A DNA stretch of 64,000 bases. It comes from Blattamonas nauphoetae. Taxonomy: Eukaryota > Preaxostyla > Oxymonadida. The number at the start of each line of letters is the position of its first letter. Positions within the stretch are counted from its first letter, which is position 1. A program made the translations under genes and the position numbers. The notes beneath the pieces were generated by a model. It was not told the origin of the DNA. It was given only the letters and a program-made list of their open reading frames with translations, and did not search any database. This document shows positions 1 to 11,329 of this stretch, one piece after another. The stretch spans positions 248,001 through 312,000 of the forward strand of contig JARBJD010000021.1 of the NCBI GenBank assembly GCA_033064195.1, read 5' to 3'.

Positions 1-1008
1 GGGCTTCGTGGGAGATACCCAGCGATCGATGCAATCAGCACAAACGAGACAACTTGTCTTCTTTCACCGGACGAGTGCTCTGATCATCTGATTCCTGGGA
101 TGGTTGGATCCTATAATGGGCTGAACGAGTTCATTGAGCGCTTCGTTGACATGGTCAGCACTCTCACACACCTCGACCGGTCCCAACTTGATTTCTTTTC
201 CGATGACATTCAGTTCTTACGCGTGACTAGCCATGACGACATGCAACGTGGTTACGAAGATATCAGCAAAATCTTGCAGAATGAACTTTCAACTTTCACG
301 TCGTCCTACACAACGACACTGGTTGTTGTGTTTATTGTCGTTGCTGTCATCTTGCTGACATTTTCATTTGCATGTCTTTCCGTTCTTCCTTCCGAAATTA
401 ACACAATTTCGAAGAACATCTCTCGAATCCCCAATCTGCTGAAGTTAACTCAGGACACAACAATGCTGTACACAGACGAGATGTTCACAGGTGTTCCTCG
501 CTTCGACATTCCCCATCAAGCCACAGTTGAACTTCTCTCATCGCTTCTGACCTCAACTGTGTCCAACACCTCAGCCGAACAACAAAGGAAAATTATCCTC
601 TCTCTCTGTCGAATCACCTTCATCCAATTCGCCGACGAAGAGAAGTTGATGGACGAGGCTGGCTGTCCCGAGATTCTGACGGCCGCCCACAAACGAGCCC
701 ACACAACTCTTCTTCGAAAGCTCGTCAATCTCGCCGATTCCACCCGTAAACGCAGAGCATCCATCGAAAAAGTGGCTGACTTTTGTTCAACATGGATTCT
801 GGATCATTATTCGACGTTGGACATGGAGTTTGGGCTTTATCTCACTCAACACGAGTATCGATCGCACATGGAGCAAATCCCCAAGATGGATGTGTTTCAA
901 CTCCCGCCGTCGGCAACACTATATTATGCACAGAGCACTGTGAGCATGGAGGAAAAAAGGAAGTTCGAACGTGTGGTTCGACGAATGAAGAATCAGAGAT
1001 CAACATGA
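1..1008 (+). CDS. TmcB-like membrane protein, C-terminal part, with hemerythrin-like domain (5' end outside window)
   Basis: The frame is open from base 1 and ends in TGA at 1008, so about 335 C-terminal residues are present and the start lies upstream of the window. One strong membrane segment (VVVFIVVAVILLTFSFAC, about residues 110-130 of the visible part) separates an outer region from a cytoplasmic tail. The tail resembles a hemerythrin four-helix bundle: a His in DIPHQATVELL, FADEEKLM, then HKRAH (HxxxH) and HYSTLD (HxxxxD). The His normally found before F-x-x-E-E is Gln here. It shares TM-plus-hemerythrin layout with the complete gene immediately downstream on the same strand, so the two are probably tandem paralogues. 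The TmcB assignment rests on that layout; the TPR part would be outside the window. Confidence 0.75.
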   Translation, partial: GLRGRYPAIDAISTNETTCLLSPDECSDHLIPGMVGSYNGLNEFIERFVDMVSTLTHLDRSQLDFFSDDIQFLRVTSHDDMQRGYEDISKILQNELSTFTSSYTTTLVVVFIVVAVILLTFSFACLSVLPSEINTISKNISRIPNLLKLTQDTTMLYTDEMFTGVPRFDIPHQATVELLSSLLTSTVSNTSAEQQRKIILSLCRITFIQFADEEKLMDEAGCPEILTAAHKRAHTTLLRKLVNLADSTRKRRASIEKVADFCSTWILDHYSTLDMEFGLYLTQHEYRSHMEQIPKMDVFQLPPSATLYYAQSTVSMEEKRKFERVVRRMKNQRST

Positions 1009-1321
1009 TCTCCACTGATTTTCCTGAATCGTACATTAATCTTGTTTTTTGTGTCATTTCTATTGATTCCATTTTCTCTTGCATTCTTCTGACTTTGTGT
1101 TGGACAACATTTCCTCCTGTTTTGAATCGAAAATCCATTCTATGGGAATGCTCCATAACTTAATATCTGTGATTCATCTATCGACAACAAACTTCCCGGA
1201 CAGTGGAGTGAGACCGAGTGGTAGATAAATCATCGAAGATCTTTTGTCTCGTCTCTTGGCAGTTTGATCAAACCATACTTCTGTATTTAGTTCTCAACCG
1301 CTATACATATTTGAAACAACA
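1009..1321. other. intergenic spacer
   Basis: About 310 bp between two same-strand genes. It is T-rich and contains short chance frames only. It must hold the 3' end signals of the first gene and the promoter of the second, but no motif could be assigned with confidence. Confidence 0.5.
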
Positions 1322-4300
1322 ATGTCTGACGATAACAAAAGTGTATCGTCAGTCGGATCGACGGGCCATTTCCAGACTCTTAATGAAGATCAGTTCAAGC
1401 CCCGAGATACCGTTCTCTTCTCCTTCTTCTATCCGCTTTCAATGCAGGTGAGCTTTTTTCTCCGATTTATCAAAGTTTTATATCTATTTCCGTTTCCCTA
1501 GCGAAAACACCCAAATCCGGGTTGGGAATGGGTGAAATATGCTCTTGTTACACTTGAAATGATCACGCTCGCATTCTTTTGTGTAGACAGGACAACTCAC
1601 TTGCAAACTACAATTTCGAAAGTATTTTCCTCTCTTATATCGTATTTTTCTTTACATAGGGGATCAATTTCGTTGATTTTTCGAGTTTCCAGTACATCCT
1701 CCCGCCGTACTTCTCGTTTGTAAGCATCGGCCTGCTGGCCTACATTGTTCTACTAATTCTATATCTATTGATTGGTGCTGTTCTTCATACACAGCTCATC
1801 GGAAAGCAGCCATGGGTCATATCACTTGTCCGGATGATTGTCGAAGTCACGATGACAATTCTCCTCATCCCCCTGCTGAATATGGCAATCCACCAGTTTG
1901 ACTGCCATATTGGAACCGATGACTCCCTATATTTCCGTGGCACCACTATATCAGCGTTTAGTGACCAACCAATTCCTCAAGCAATCGGGTTCGCATTGTC
2001 GATTGTTTTCTGTGTGATACTATTCGCGATGATGTTTATGTATTATCTCTTAATTTACCAACACAATCCAAAGTACGGAGGAATGTTTTCTATGCCCAAT
2101 TTTCAATATCAGCTCGTCCAAGCGTTCATGCACTTTGGAATCGTCTTTGCCATGCGAATGCTGATTGACTGGCCTTTCTGGCGCTTTGCAGTCACCGTCG
2201 GAGTGTCAGCCCTGCTCGTCGTTTGGGTCCTCCTGAAACAGCCATACTACCATTTCATGGGGAACTACTTGTCTATCGTCCAATGGACAGTCTTCGGCTG
2301 CATCCGTGCTTTGCTCGAGCTTGGATACCTCATTTGCGGGTTCATCAAGACACCCAATGCCGATACCATCCTCCTCATCGTCACCATCGTTTGTGGCGTC
2401 GTTGGACTCGGTGCAGGCATTGGTCTCTCAATCCTGTTTTTCAAGCTTCTCAAAAAGCGATCCAGCGCCCGATGGCTCCTTACTGAGGATGGTCTTCCTC
2501 TGACAGATCCTGACGATCCCATCCATAACTCTCTCCCAAAAATGAAGAACTACAAATTGGTGGAGCCTGCAGTTCGCTTTATCCAAGAAAAGGAATTCAA
2601 GTCGTTTGATTACATGAATTATGTTGACTTGATCTATACCACCGCACTCAAACGACACAAGACAAAGGCCGATCTCCAATTCCACTACGCAAACTTCCTC
2701 GCCCACTTCAAAAAGAACCATGTGAAGGCACAAAGTGTTTACAAGACTGCTCGAATGTCCAGTCCGTCTTGGCCACTCCGTTTTCTTCTGTTTTGCCAAA
2801 CAAAAGAAAAGTCGAACAGAGGTGGAGTTGGGAATGAAATGGCGAATGCTCAATTCCAACTTCAGATGAGCAAAGCTGAGGAAATGCACGATACCGCAAA
2901 AAATGCGATGCGCGACTTCTTCTCCAACCTCACTGCGCCCAACCCACGCTTGAACGTGATTCCGAGTCTTCTCCACCTGATTGTGGACAACGAAGCGAAA
3001 TCACGAAAGATTTACGAAGAACTACTCGCCACTCATCCCCAATCGACTCAGCTCCTTCGACAATACGCTGCGCTTCTGTTGGACATTTATCACGACGAAG
3101 ACATGGCCGACATCATCCTCCAACGCGCAGACCAGATCGAAGAGGACTCAACTGTCACTCTTCCCACCGCGACTGGAGGCACAGATCCACAAGCTGCTCT
3201 CCAACCGATGGATCCCAACGCACAGAAAGACGAGAAGGCCAGTCACATGAGCGGGGCAAGCGGAGCATCAGGGGCATCCATGGCCAAAAAGAAGAAGAAA
3301 AAGAAGAAGAAGAGAGGCGACGCTCTCGTCACTGAACTCGGTGGAGGCGGTGGAAGCGACCTGAAGACCACAAAAAAGGTTGTCTGTCTCGTTCTGGTCA
3401 TGCAACACATCTTCATCGCCATCTGCCTCGTTGTCGCCCTCGTTATCTACTTCAACATGTCGCTCACTTACTCCAACGATCTCAGCACTCTCCGAGAAGT
3501 GTCTCGTCTCGCTGAATACACTGGACGAACAGCATCCTTCGCACTGATGTATTGTGTTCATGAAATGGTCTATGGCTTCACATACTCGCTGCCAACGGAC
3601 GGGAAAACTCCATCAATCATGCAGGTCCATATCGTCCAGCAGGGATTGTTGGAAGGGGCAACATTTCTGACAGATATCACTTCAACGATCTTCGAGCTGA
3701 CATCATACACTGACCCGTGGGTTTCACCTGATGTGGACATCTATGAGTTCACAATGCAGAATAAGACATTCGCTCCAACAGATCCCGAGGTGAACACGCA
3801 GTTCTGGTTGGTCAATCAAACCTTGACACAACTCTATGTCAGAAGCGAGACAATGAACTCGATGACCCTCATCTCCGCCCTCACAAACCTTGCTCAGAAA
3901 TCCCGTGAAATGGGATCATTTGAACCCGTCGAGACCGCCAAAATTCATCCTGAAAACGGTCTTCCAATGAAAACCGTGAATTATCCCACTTTTGTCCGAG
4001 ACATGGCATACATGATCGCCAATGCCCCACAACCGATCATGAACGGGTTGAAACGAGCTATCTTTGCGTACATGGACGAAACAACGAAATCAGCCACAAC
4101 ACTTCTGATTGTGTATCTCGCCGTCATGCTTGGATCGTCCATCACAGTGACCATCACCATTCTGATTGTCTTTATCGTCTTCACATCGAAAATGGTTGGT
4201 GCAAGAAAGAGGGCTTTGATGGATCTGCTCGAAGTGCCAAAACCGAAGCTCCAGAGCGTCATTCGAAGACTCATCGCACACAGCGACGACACGATGACAG

Positions 4301-6552
4301 GAACAATGACAGTGAGTATGGACGAGTCTCAAGGTGAAGAGGGAGGAGACAGTGAAGGAGCCGATAATGGTGCGTCAGAGGCCAGCGATGCTCAAGAAAT
4401 GGAAGAAGGCGCTCTCGGAACAGCGAATCAGGTCTCAGAATCGTCTCGTCCTCCAACAGACTCTCTCTTCTCGCAGGACGGAGCTCTCACAAACACACAA
4501 TCAAACCCACTCGTCATTCCGCCAACCACATCACCACTCGGCCTCCACAACTTTGCGACTCCCTCAGATTTCAGAAATCCACCAGCAACACCAGGCCAGA
4601 TGCAGTTCGCGCCCACACCTGGACAGACAATCTCTCTCCAAGGAGCGCCAGATGAAAGAAGAGGAAGTCTGCTGCCTCTGAACACGAACTTCTCGATCGG
4701 TCTTCAGCCGATGGGTGGACTTCAAACGATGTCTCAAGTGCAGCCACCAACTTTCGCCTCACCTCACCCACAAGGAAACCAAGTTATGTCCCTTCTTCAA
4801 ATGCCCCAACAGTCAACTTCGCTCTACCAATCCCCACAGTTCAACATGACACCAGCGCAGGGAGTGGGGCAGACGTACCAACCATTTGGTATGAGTAATC
4901 CATTGGAGATAGAAAACCAGAAGAAGGCTGAACAGAAAAGGAAGAAAGCGGAGGAAAAGAAGAGAAAAGAGGAAGAAGAAGAGAAGAAGAGGAAAGCTGA
5001 AGAGAAGAAGCAAAGAGAGGATGAAGCAAGACGCAAGAAAGAGGAAGAAGAAGCCATCCTCTCCTCAGGAAAAGCGTCTGACGCTCAAAAAGGCTACATT
5101 CGCAACGTCATCTCCGACGAGAAATGGGAAGAGAAGCTAGAAACAGACCTCAAACGACTCGAAGGCATGCACGCCAACCTCCCCTCTCCCCTCTCTGTCC
5201 AGATCGTTATCTCAATTCTGCTCGACATGGTGTTTGGCTTGGTCTCCTTCATCGCTCTCGCAGTGTTGGTTTCCACACTCGTCAATTTGTACAGCAGCAC
5301 CAACGTGAACATCACGATGAGCGGGATGAGGACGTCGATCTTGGCGTTGTGTGAATACTTCAATCTTCGGATCATGTTCCCTCTCGGCAACATCTCCCCC
5401 GCTGACAAAGAAATCACTTTCATCCGTTCAACAAACCCTGTTTTCAAAGGATTCGAACAAAGTTCAACGAATAAAACAGAACTGTACGAATTGCTTGTCA
5501 AATCGTCCAATTACTTCCAACAACTCCACTCTGCAACACATTATGGGGACTCGGAATACGCCTTCATGAACGACACTTTATACGATGATGTCCCAACGAC
5601 TCGTCTTTCAACGGAAGAGAATGAAGCCACACTCCTCCAAAGAGCCGATTGTTTCATGGAAGAAAAAGAGAGTGAATCTTGTACGAACGGAATCAGAATT
5701 TTCAACATGCAATTCCCGCTCTACGGCTTGTCCACGCTGATCTCGCAAATGAGACTGTATATTTGGATGATGAAGAATGATGGATACGAAAGCTACACCA
5801 ACGTACACCCCGTCCCACGCTATCTGGCGTCGGCATTTCGTTATGACTTGAGAAGTGGGTTGAACAAGCTGACAAACGAGATTCTGGCAACATCGCAAGG
5901 ATTGGTCACAACGTCTCAGATGACACTTCTTGCTGTCACTGTCGTCGCGTGTATTCTGATCATGGTAGCATTAATTGCCTTTGCTGTCACCTGGCTGAAC
6001 AAAGTGATGCAGACAAATGAAGAAAGCGAGAAGTTGTTGGAGTTGATGCCAGTGGGACACGAAGAGAAGGAGATCGACCTCCTCCCGTCGATGCTGACTG
6101 GATACCAGCCGATGGATCAGGGACGACACAAAATTATTGAAGCGGCTCTCAGTGTCTTCGAATCACTGAAGAGAAACGAGAAAATGGAAGTTCTTCTTCC
6201 AAATATTGATTTCCTGATGATCACAACCACGCAGGTCTTCGCTGAAGAAGAAGCAGAGATGGACAAACGTGATTATGAGAAGATGGAAGAACACAAACGC
6301 GAACACATCCTGATCAGGCAGCGTCTCACCCGAATCTCCGAAGAAATCCGAAAGAAACAAGTTGCAGCCACTCGTATCGCACAGCGGAACTTAATTCGCC
6401 TGTACGATCGCCACTTCATTGACGATGACGTCCAATTCGGAGATACAATTCCTCCCGAAGAGAAGCAAGCCGTCCACAACGACATGGAGTTTGTGGGTGA
6501 GCAGGCAGAAGATGTCGGTGAGTTGGGTGAGCCTGGTCAGGAAACAAATTAG
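1322..6552 (+). CDS. TmcB/TmcC-type multi-pass membrane protein with TPR-like region and C-terminal hemerythrin-like domain (three exons)
   Basis: Exons 1322-1447, 1502-1621 and 1660-6552 join in frame over two GT-AG introns of 54 and 38 nt to give 1,712 residues; the start MSDDNKSV is the first ATG in the open exon. About eight membrane helices fill residues 50-350. A TPR-like stretch follows (ELLATHPQSTQLLRQYAALL, about residue 540), as in TmcB/TmcC proteins, then a poly-Lys run, two membrane helices flanking an extracytoplasmic loop, a Gln/Pro-rich linker, a highly charged K/E coiled coil, two more membrane helices and a hemerythrin-like tail. That tail has GRHKII, FAEEEAEM, HKREH and HFIDDD, matching most metal ligands; the His before the FxxEE motif is Val. 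The layout suggests a large sensor or scaffold in the surface or an internal membrane that could sense oxygen; that role is inference. Confidence 0.88.
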
Positions 6553-6801
6553 GTTTTACTAATTCTCACTGATAACAATACTTTCGTCATTTTTTTCACA
6601 TTCCTTTTCTGATTTTCAGGTATTTTTTCCATTTTTGTAACAATTCAGTCTTTCCATTCAATTCCAAGTCATTCTCCACTCTGTCAAAACCATCAGTGAG
6701 AAGTGTGACGAATTTGGGTTCTATCCAATTGTCTGGTTCCTGATGAGACATTAATCGACTTTGACACAGAAAACCCCCATAAAAACAACAAATGGCATCT
6801 A

Positions 6802-7747
6802 CAGTCTGTTTCAAAAAGATCTCCAACTGTTGCAAAATGTTGAGATTTGTTTCAAAAAGATGGAGGATCGACACGATACCCTCACCCATAATACTATTTC
6901 TCCCATCATGACCTCTTTTTACATCAGACTTTTCTCTTTTTTTCGAATGCATGAATAGATGATTCATGACCTGAAAGACGGTATATCTTCTTTTTAGAGA
7001 GAGACAAACATATCTTGTCGAGATTTTCTGACAATTTTTATCGTTCATGTTTTTTCTCTCATTATTCTTCTTTATCTCAAACAAATCTAGATCCTTCCTT
7101 AAAATGGAAAATTACTCGGTGGCCCGCTTTTTGGGCACTCCTACGTTCATACTTCGTGATGTTCCGCACTCATCCATTGCGCATCAAAAATTTGGTTGGT
7201 ATGTCATTCTTCACGATTTTATCATTGTCCTCTCTCACACTCTCAATCTTCAGACACCGTTACAAATGATTATATGGCTTCTGAGGAGGACACAAGCCCA
7301 AAATCAGCTTCGACCCACATGTTCCCATTCTCTTTCGATACCAGTCTTCGTCTTGTTTTCAAGGTTTTTCTCTCATATTCTATTCATTTTCTTCAGTATT
7401 CATCATCAATAGTTCCACTATTTGCTTTTTTCGAGAACATTATTCCTCACCATTTAAGAACGGTCACAACACAACACATATCCGTTTTGGACCTTGTGTT
7501 TGTTTTTTAAAATGATAATCTCCTTCTATTATTCTCTTATTTATTTTTTCTCTGCACTACATTGCCCATTCATTTCATAACTTCCACTTCACGAGATCTT
7601 GGTCCCTATCTTTTGATTAACATGCGATGTTTTTTGACGCTTTGTATTTTTGTGACGTAAACACTCATTTATTCTCATTTTAACTCTCAAAACCGATGTG
7701 AAAATTTTACCTGTTCGTCATTTCACCTCGACGACTTTTTCACATTT
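6802..7747 (+). repeat. left terminal inverted repeat (946 bp) of Tc1/IS630-type element
   Basis: Reverse-complement match to 9283-10228. The two arms diverge abruptly after the shared CACATTT at the inner edge. Very long arms are unusual for Tc1-like elements, which mostly have repeats of tens to a few hundred bases. Confidence 0.9.
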
Positions 7748-7822
7748 CCTGCAACTACCAGTGAACAAAACTGAAAATGAAGTGGACCAAACATCACTCC
7801 AGTGAACAAAGAATTCGAATCC

Positions 7823-9103
7823 TTACATATCCTCTCGTCTGACTGCTCGTGGCCACTGAACGCTTCGGCAACTTTCAATGCATCTAAAAACTTCATCTGG
7901 AGAGATCTGAAGAAATACTTCACGAATCTGATCTAAAAAGTGATCCTCCCCTTGCCAGTCTCGAATTTGTGCCTCCACTCTGTTTTTCCAGAAGCCAAAG
8001 ACATTTTCAATCGGATTGAGGTCTGGACTGTACGCGGCATTGTACAGAACTCGCTGATTCGCCTCGAGGACAATGTTCTCAGTCGCAACATGATGAATTC
8101 GGGCGTTGTCTAAAATCAGAACCCATCTGCGCCTCTCTGTGTTGGTTTCAAGGAGTCTCCGAAGGAAGGATTCGAAGATGTCCGCAGTGATTGGGCCTCG
8201 GATGACCTCAGTATGACCCACTCCGTTGGGGGAAATGGACGTAATCGCGGTCAACGAGACGAAATTGGTCGGTCTGACGACAATTGGAGCCCGGCCGACT
8301 TCAGCCCATCCGTATCTCCGCACACATTCAATGTTCCAAGATGTCTCGTCCAAGAAGATTGGAAACCATCCGTCGCGGATGTGAGCCATCACGTTTTGGA
8401 TGAAGACAACTCTTGCTTCTTTGTTTTCTTCTGTGTTGGCAGCTGGAACTCTCATTCTGGCTCGTTTGAAAGAGAAAAGAGGCATGTCAACGTTCACCTG
8501 GTTCCGATGTGTCACCATTCGATAGACTGTCGCAGCGCTTGTCTGGTGGCCTCGAGCCCTGAGATTGGCTGCCATCTCTCTGAGAGTACGTTGTCCGTCC
8601 TCCTGGAGCAGCCGTCGAACTTCTTGATTGAGGAATCTGTCGTTTCTTCGGTTCGGTCTCCCTCTTCTTGGAAGGTGGTGTGTGATCGACTCTCCTCGGC
8701 GTAATTTTTGTATGAATCGATGTGTAGTTGGGACAGTGAGGACAACCTGATTCGCATACCATGTCACTGGCCGGGTTTCTCCATTCTCGCGATATAGAAG
8801 AGTCAGTCTGACTCTCTTTTCAGGTGTGGCTGGAGTGTACGGACGATGGAGGATCGGTAGAAGCGGCACCAGAGGTGGCGGTGGCGGCGGTGGTGGAGGA
8901 GGAGGGGCCAACGCTTCATACATGCCCACCTCAGCCTGAAGGGCTTGACGATCGATTTGTGGTGGCTCTGGTTGAGGCGGAATTTGGTACTGATGAAGTT
9001 GTGGAATGTAGTTGACGGCGTTTTCTTGTTCTATTTGATTCCTTAAATCGAAAAAAAGTGGATTCTGAAGAGCATTTCCATCGTAGAAGTTCATAGTTGA
9101 CAA
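7823..9103 (-). CDS. Tc1/IS630-family DDE transposase
   Basis: A single uninterrupted frame of 426 residues. It starts with a Pro-rich leader containing an 11-Pro run (about residues 69-79), followed by a helix-turn-helix region (about 130-200) with the linker HLPRRGRPNRR. The catalytic core shows FLDETSWN (first Asp), LILDNARIHH (second Asp) and SPDLNPIENVFGFWK (Glu), with 33 residues between the second Asp and the Glu, typical of the DDE_3/IS630-Tc1 superfamily. It would cut and paste the surrounding element at TA sites. Because the frame and catalytic triad are intact, the element may be autonomous. Confidence 0.93.
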   Translation of the reverse strand: MSTMNFYDGNALQNPLFFDLRNQIEQENAVNYIPQLHQYQIPPQPEPPQIDRQALQAEVGMYEALAPPPPPPPPPPPLVPLLPILHRPYTPATPEKRVRLTLLYRENGETRPVTWYANQVVLTVPTTHRFIQKLRRGESITHHLPRRGRPNRRNDRFLNQEVRRLLQEDGQRTLREMAANLRARGHQTSAATVYRMVTHRNQVNVDMPLFSFKRARMRVPAANTEENKEARVVFIQNVMAHIRDGWFPIFLDETSWNIECVRRYGWAEVGRAPIVVRPTNFVSLTAITSISPNGVGHTEVIRGPITADIFESFLRRLLETNTERRRWVLILDNARIHHVATENIVLEANQRVLYNAAYSPDLNPIENVFGFWKNRVEAQIRDWQGEDHFLDQIREVFLQISPDEVFRCIESCRSVQWPRAVRREDM

Positions 9104-9282
9104 TGGTCAAAAGTGGAAAGGTTGGCTTCGAGATAATGAAGAAAAAATTTTATGGGGACACCAGAATTTTGACGGACTTTTTTGTTTGCAGAAATGAGAA
9201 TAAAATTAAGAGCAGATGTATTGGAGAGTCTAAATCGTGAAATGGTAATCAAAACAACTAGAAAAAATTTAGTAGCACCGAA

Positions 9283-10228
9283 AAATGTGAAAAAGTCGTC
9301 GAGGTGAAATGACGAACAGGTAAAATTTTCACATCGGTTTTGAGAGTTAAAATGAGAATAAATGAGTGTTTACGTCACAAAAATACAAAGCGTCAAAAAA
9401 CATCGCATGTTAATCAAAAGATAGGGACCAAGATCTCGTGAAGTGGAAGTTATGAAATGAATGGGCAATGTAGTGCAGAGAAAAAATAAATAAGAGAATA
9501 ATAGAAGGAGATTATCATTTTAAAAAACAAACACAAGGTCCAAAACGGATATGTGTTGTGTTGTGACCGTTCTTAAATGGTGAGGAATAATGTTCTCGAA
9601 AAAAGCAAATAGTGGAACTATTGATGATGAATACTGAAGAAAATGAATAGAATATGAGAGAAAAACCTTGAAAACAAGACGAAGACTGGTATCGAAAGAG
9701 AATGGGAACATGTGGGTCGAAGCTGATTTTGGGCTTGTGTCCTCCTCAGAAGCCATATAATCATTTGTAACGGTGTCTGAAGATTGAGAGTGTGAGAGAG
9801 GACAATGATAAAATCGTGAAGAATGACATACCAACCAAATTTTTGATGCGCAATGGATGAGTGCGGAACATCACGAAGTATGAACGTAGGAGTGCCCAAA
9901 AAGCGGGCCACCGAGTAATTTTCCATTTTAAGGAAGGATCTAGATTTGTTTGAGATAAAGAAGAATAATGAGAGAAAAAACATGAACGATAAAAATTGTC
10001 AGAAAATCTCGACAAGATATGTTTGTCTCTCTCTAAAAAGAAGATATACCGTCTTTCAGGTCATGAATCATCTATTCATGCATTCGAAAAAAAGAGAAAA
10101 GTCTGATGTAAAAAGAGGTCATGATGGGAGAAATAGTATTATGGGTGAGGGTATCGTGTCGATCCTCCATCTTTTTGAAACAAATCTCAACATTTTGCAA
10201 CAGTTGGAGATCTTTTTGAAACAGACTG
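9283..10228 (-). repeat. right terminal inverted repeat (946 bp) of Tc1/IS630-type element
   Basis: Partner of 6802-7747; the outer end reads ...AAACAGACTG followed by the TA duplication at 10229-10230. Confidence 0.9.
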
Positions 10229-10509
10229 TACTCCAGCTGCTCAGTACCTTCTCAAATTCCAGGATAATTTTACCTGGGCTAATAGATGTGGGACACAAAA
10301 CAATTTGGAGACATAATTCGCTTTTCTACCTAAATAAGAATCAATTTCTGTTGGAGAGTGAATTACAGGTTGTAGGGAGCCTATTACACATCCTCACTAA
10401 GTATGAACTAAATTGGAGATGGTCCAAATTCTCGATCCTTTTTCCACTTTATGATGGGTCTCTCCATTTTTCAGAACTGATCATTACATCACATTACCCA
10501 AAAAAATCA

Positions 10510-11034
10510 TCAATACAAACAGTAGTGAAATACAAGTGATATGACCGAAGTCTGAGTGACGTTTCTCGCCATCTTATTGCAGAGATCTCCTCCTGTGTCA
10601 TGGATCATCGTATTAACAACATGAAATCCATGCATCTGCCTAAAAATGTGAAGAGAATGAAAAGTAAGGAATAAAAATGAGAGCAAACCTGAAAAACACG
10701 GGAAATATGCTGGATCTGAACTGATTGGTGGAGTGACCAAACTGTTCGTCTAATTTGTTGAATCAATAAAGTTTGACCGACAAACACTGAAAAATGAGGA
10801 AAAAGAGGAAGAGAATGAGTGATGAAGGAGAGAGACAGATCCATGCAAGAAAAATGAAGCAACAATTGCATTCCATAAAAAGAGCGAATTGAGCTTTGAT
10901 TGGTGGAAAGCATACCGGGATTGCACTGCAGTGACCATCAGGTCATTGTCCGTGAGTGCGTTAATCTTTAAGACAGGATCCTTGAATGGGGATTTTTGAG
11001 CGGGCAAGGGGGTATTTTGGATGTTTGATCCCAT
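10510..11034 (-). other. possible spliced host gene or gene remnant, unresolved
   Basis: On the minus strand, three coding-looking stretches (starting MGSNIQNTP at 11034; around VGQTLLIQQIRRTVWSLHQS; and MHGFHVVNTMIHDTGGDL ending in TGA at 10510) are separated by pyrimidine-rich, intron-like DNA with GT and AG edges. The reading phases of the first two stretches do not chain with the obvious splice sites, so either the model is wrong or the gene is decayed. The stretch MIHDTGGDL faintly recalls the centre of a syntaxin SNARE motif, but there is no C-terminal membrane anchor. Further coding-looking sequence flanks the Tc1-type element at about 6606-6800 and 10270-10380 on the same strand; the link is unproven. 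Confidence 0.3.
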
Positions 11035-11329
11035 CCATTATTGGGTTTCTCAATTTTTTCGGACTCTTGTTATTAGGTTTGTGCCATGTCATCTGAGACG
11101 TGGAAGGTGAGAAGGACTGGGATATGACTTTTTTCGGAGAACGGAGATTTTGTCACATTGATTGTGGGAAGATCAGACGTTGATCCTCCTTTCTCCACTT
11201 CAAGACAATTTTTCCTTTCCGTTGACTTTTGTGGCGTGAACAGACCAGTTCACGAATTATTTTCACAAATATTAGACCTTAATTGTCAATAGATCGCTCA
11301 AAGAGGGAATTATGTCCCGAAATTGAATT

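Larger units (their letters stand above)
6802..10228 (-). mobile_element. Tc1/IS630-type DNA transposon with 946-bp terminal inverted repeats
   Basis: Bases 6802-7747 and 9283-10228 are near-identical inverted copies starting CAGTCTGTTTC. The element is flanked by TA on both sides (6800-6801 and 10229-10230), the duplication expected for Tc1/mariner-type insertion. The interior holds one transposase gene on the minus strand. Both arms are the same length (946 bp), and the chance frames in them are identical, so the insertion looks recent or the arms are kept alike by conversion. It lies downstream of the TmcB-like gene, in or next to poorly defined minus-strand exons. Confidence 0.93.

Noticed and set aside
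7047-7510. Frames of 121 and 104 residues in the left arm of the Tc1/IS630 element, with identical frames at 9520-9983
   Set aside because: They are identical because they lie in the inverted repeats; composition is low-complexity F/S/L and there are no domain features.
10510-10740. Qa-SNARE (syntaxin) gene
   Set aside because: Only a short stretch (MIHDTGGDL) resembles the SNARE core, spacing is off, and there is no membrane anchor.
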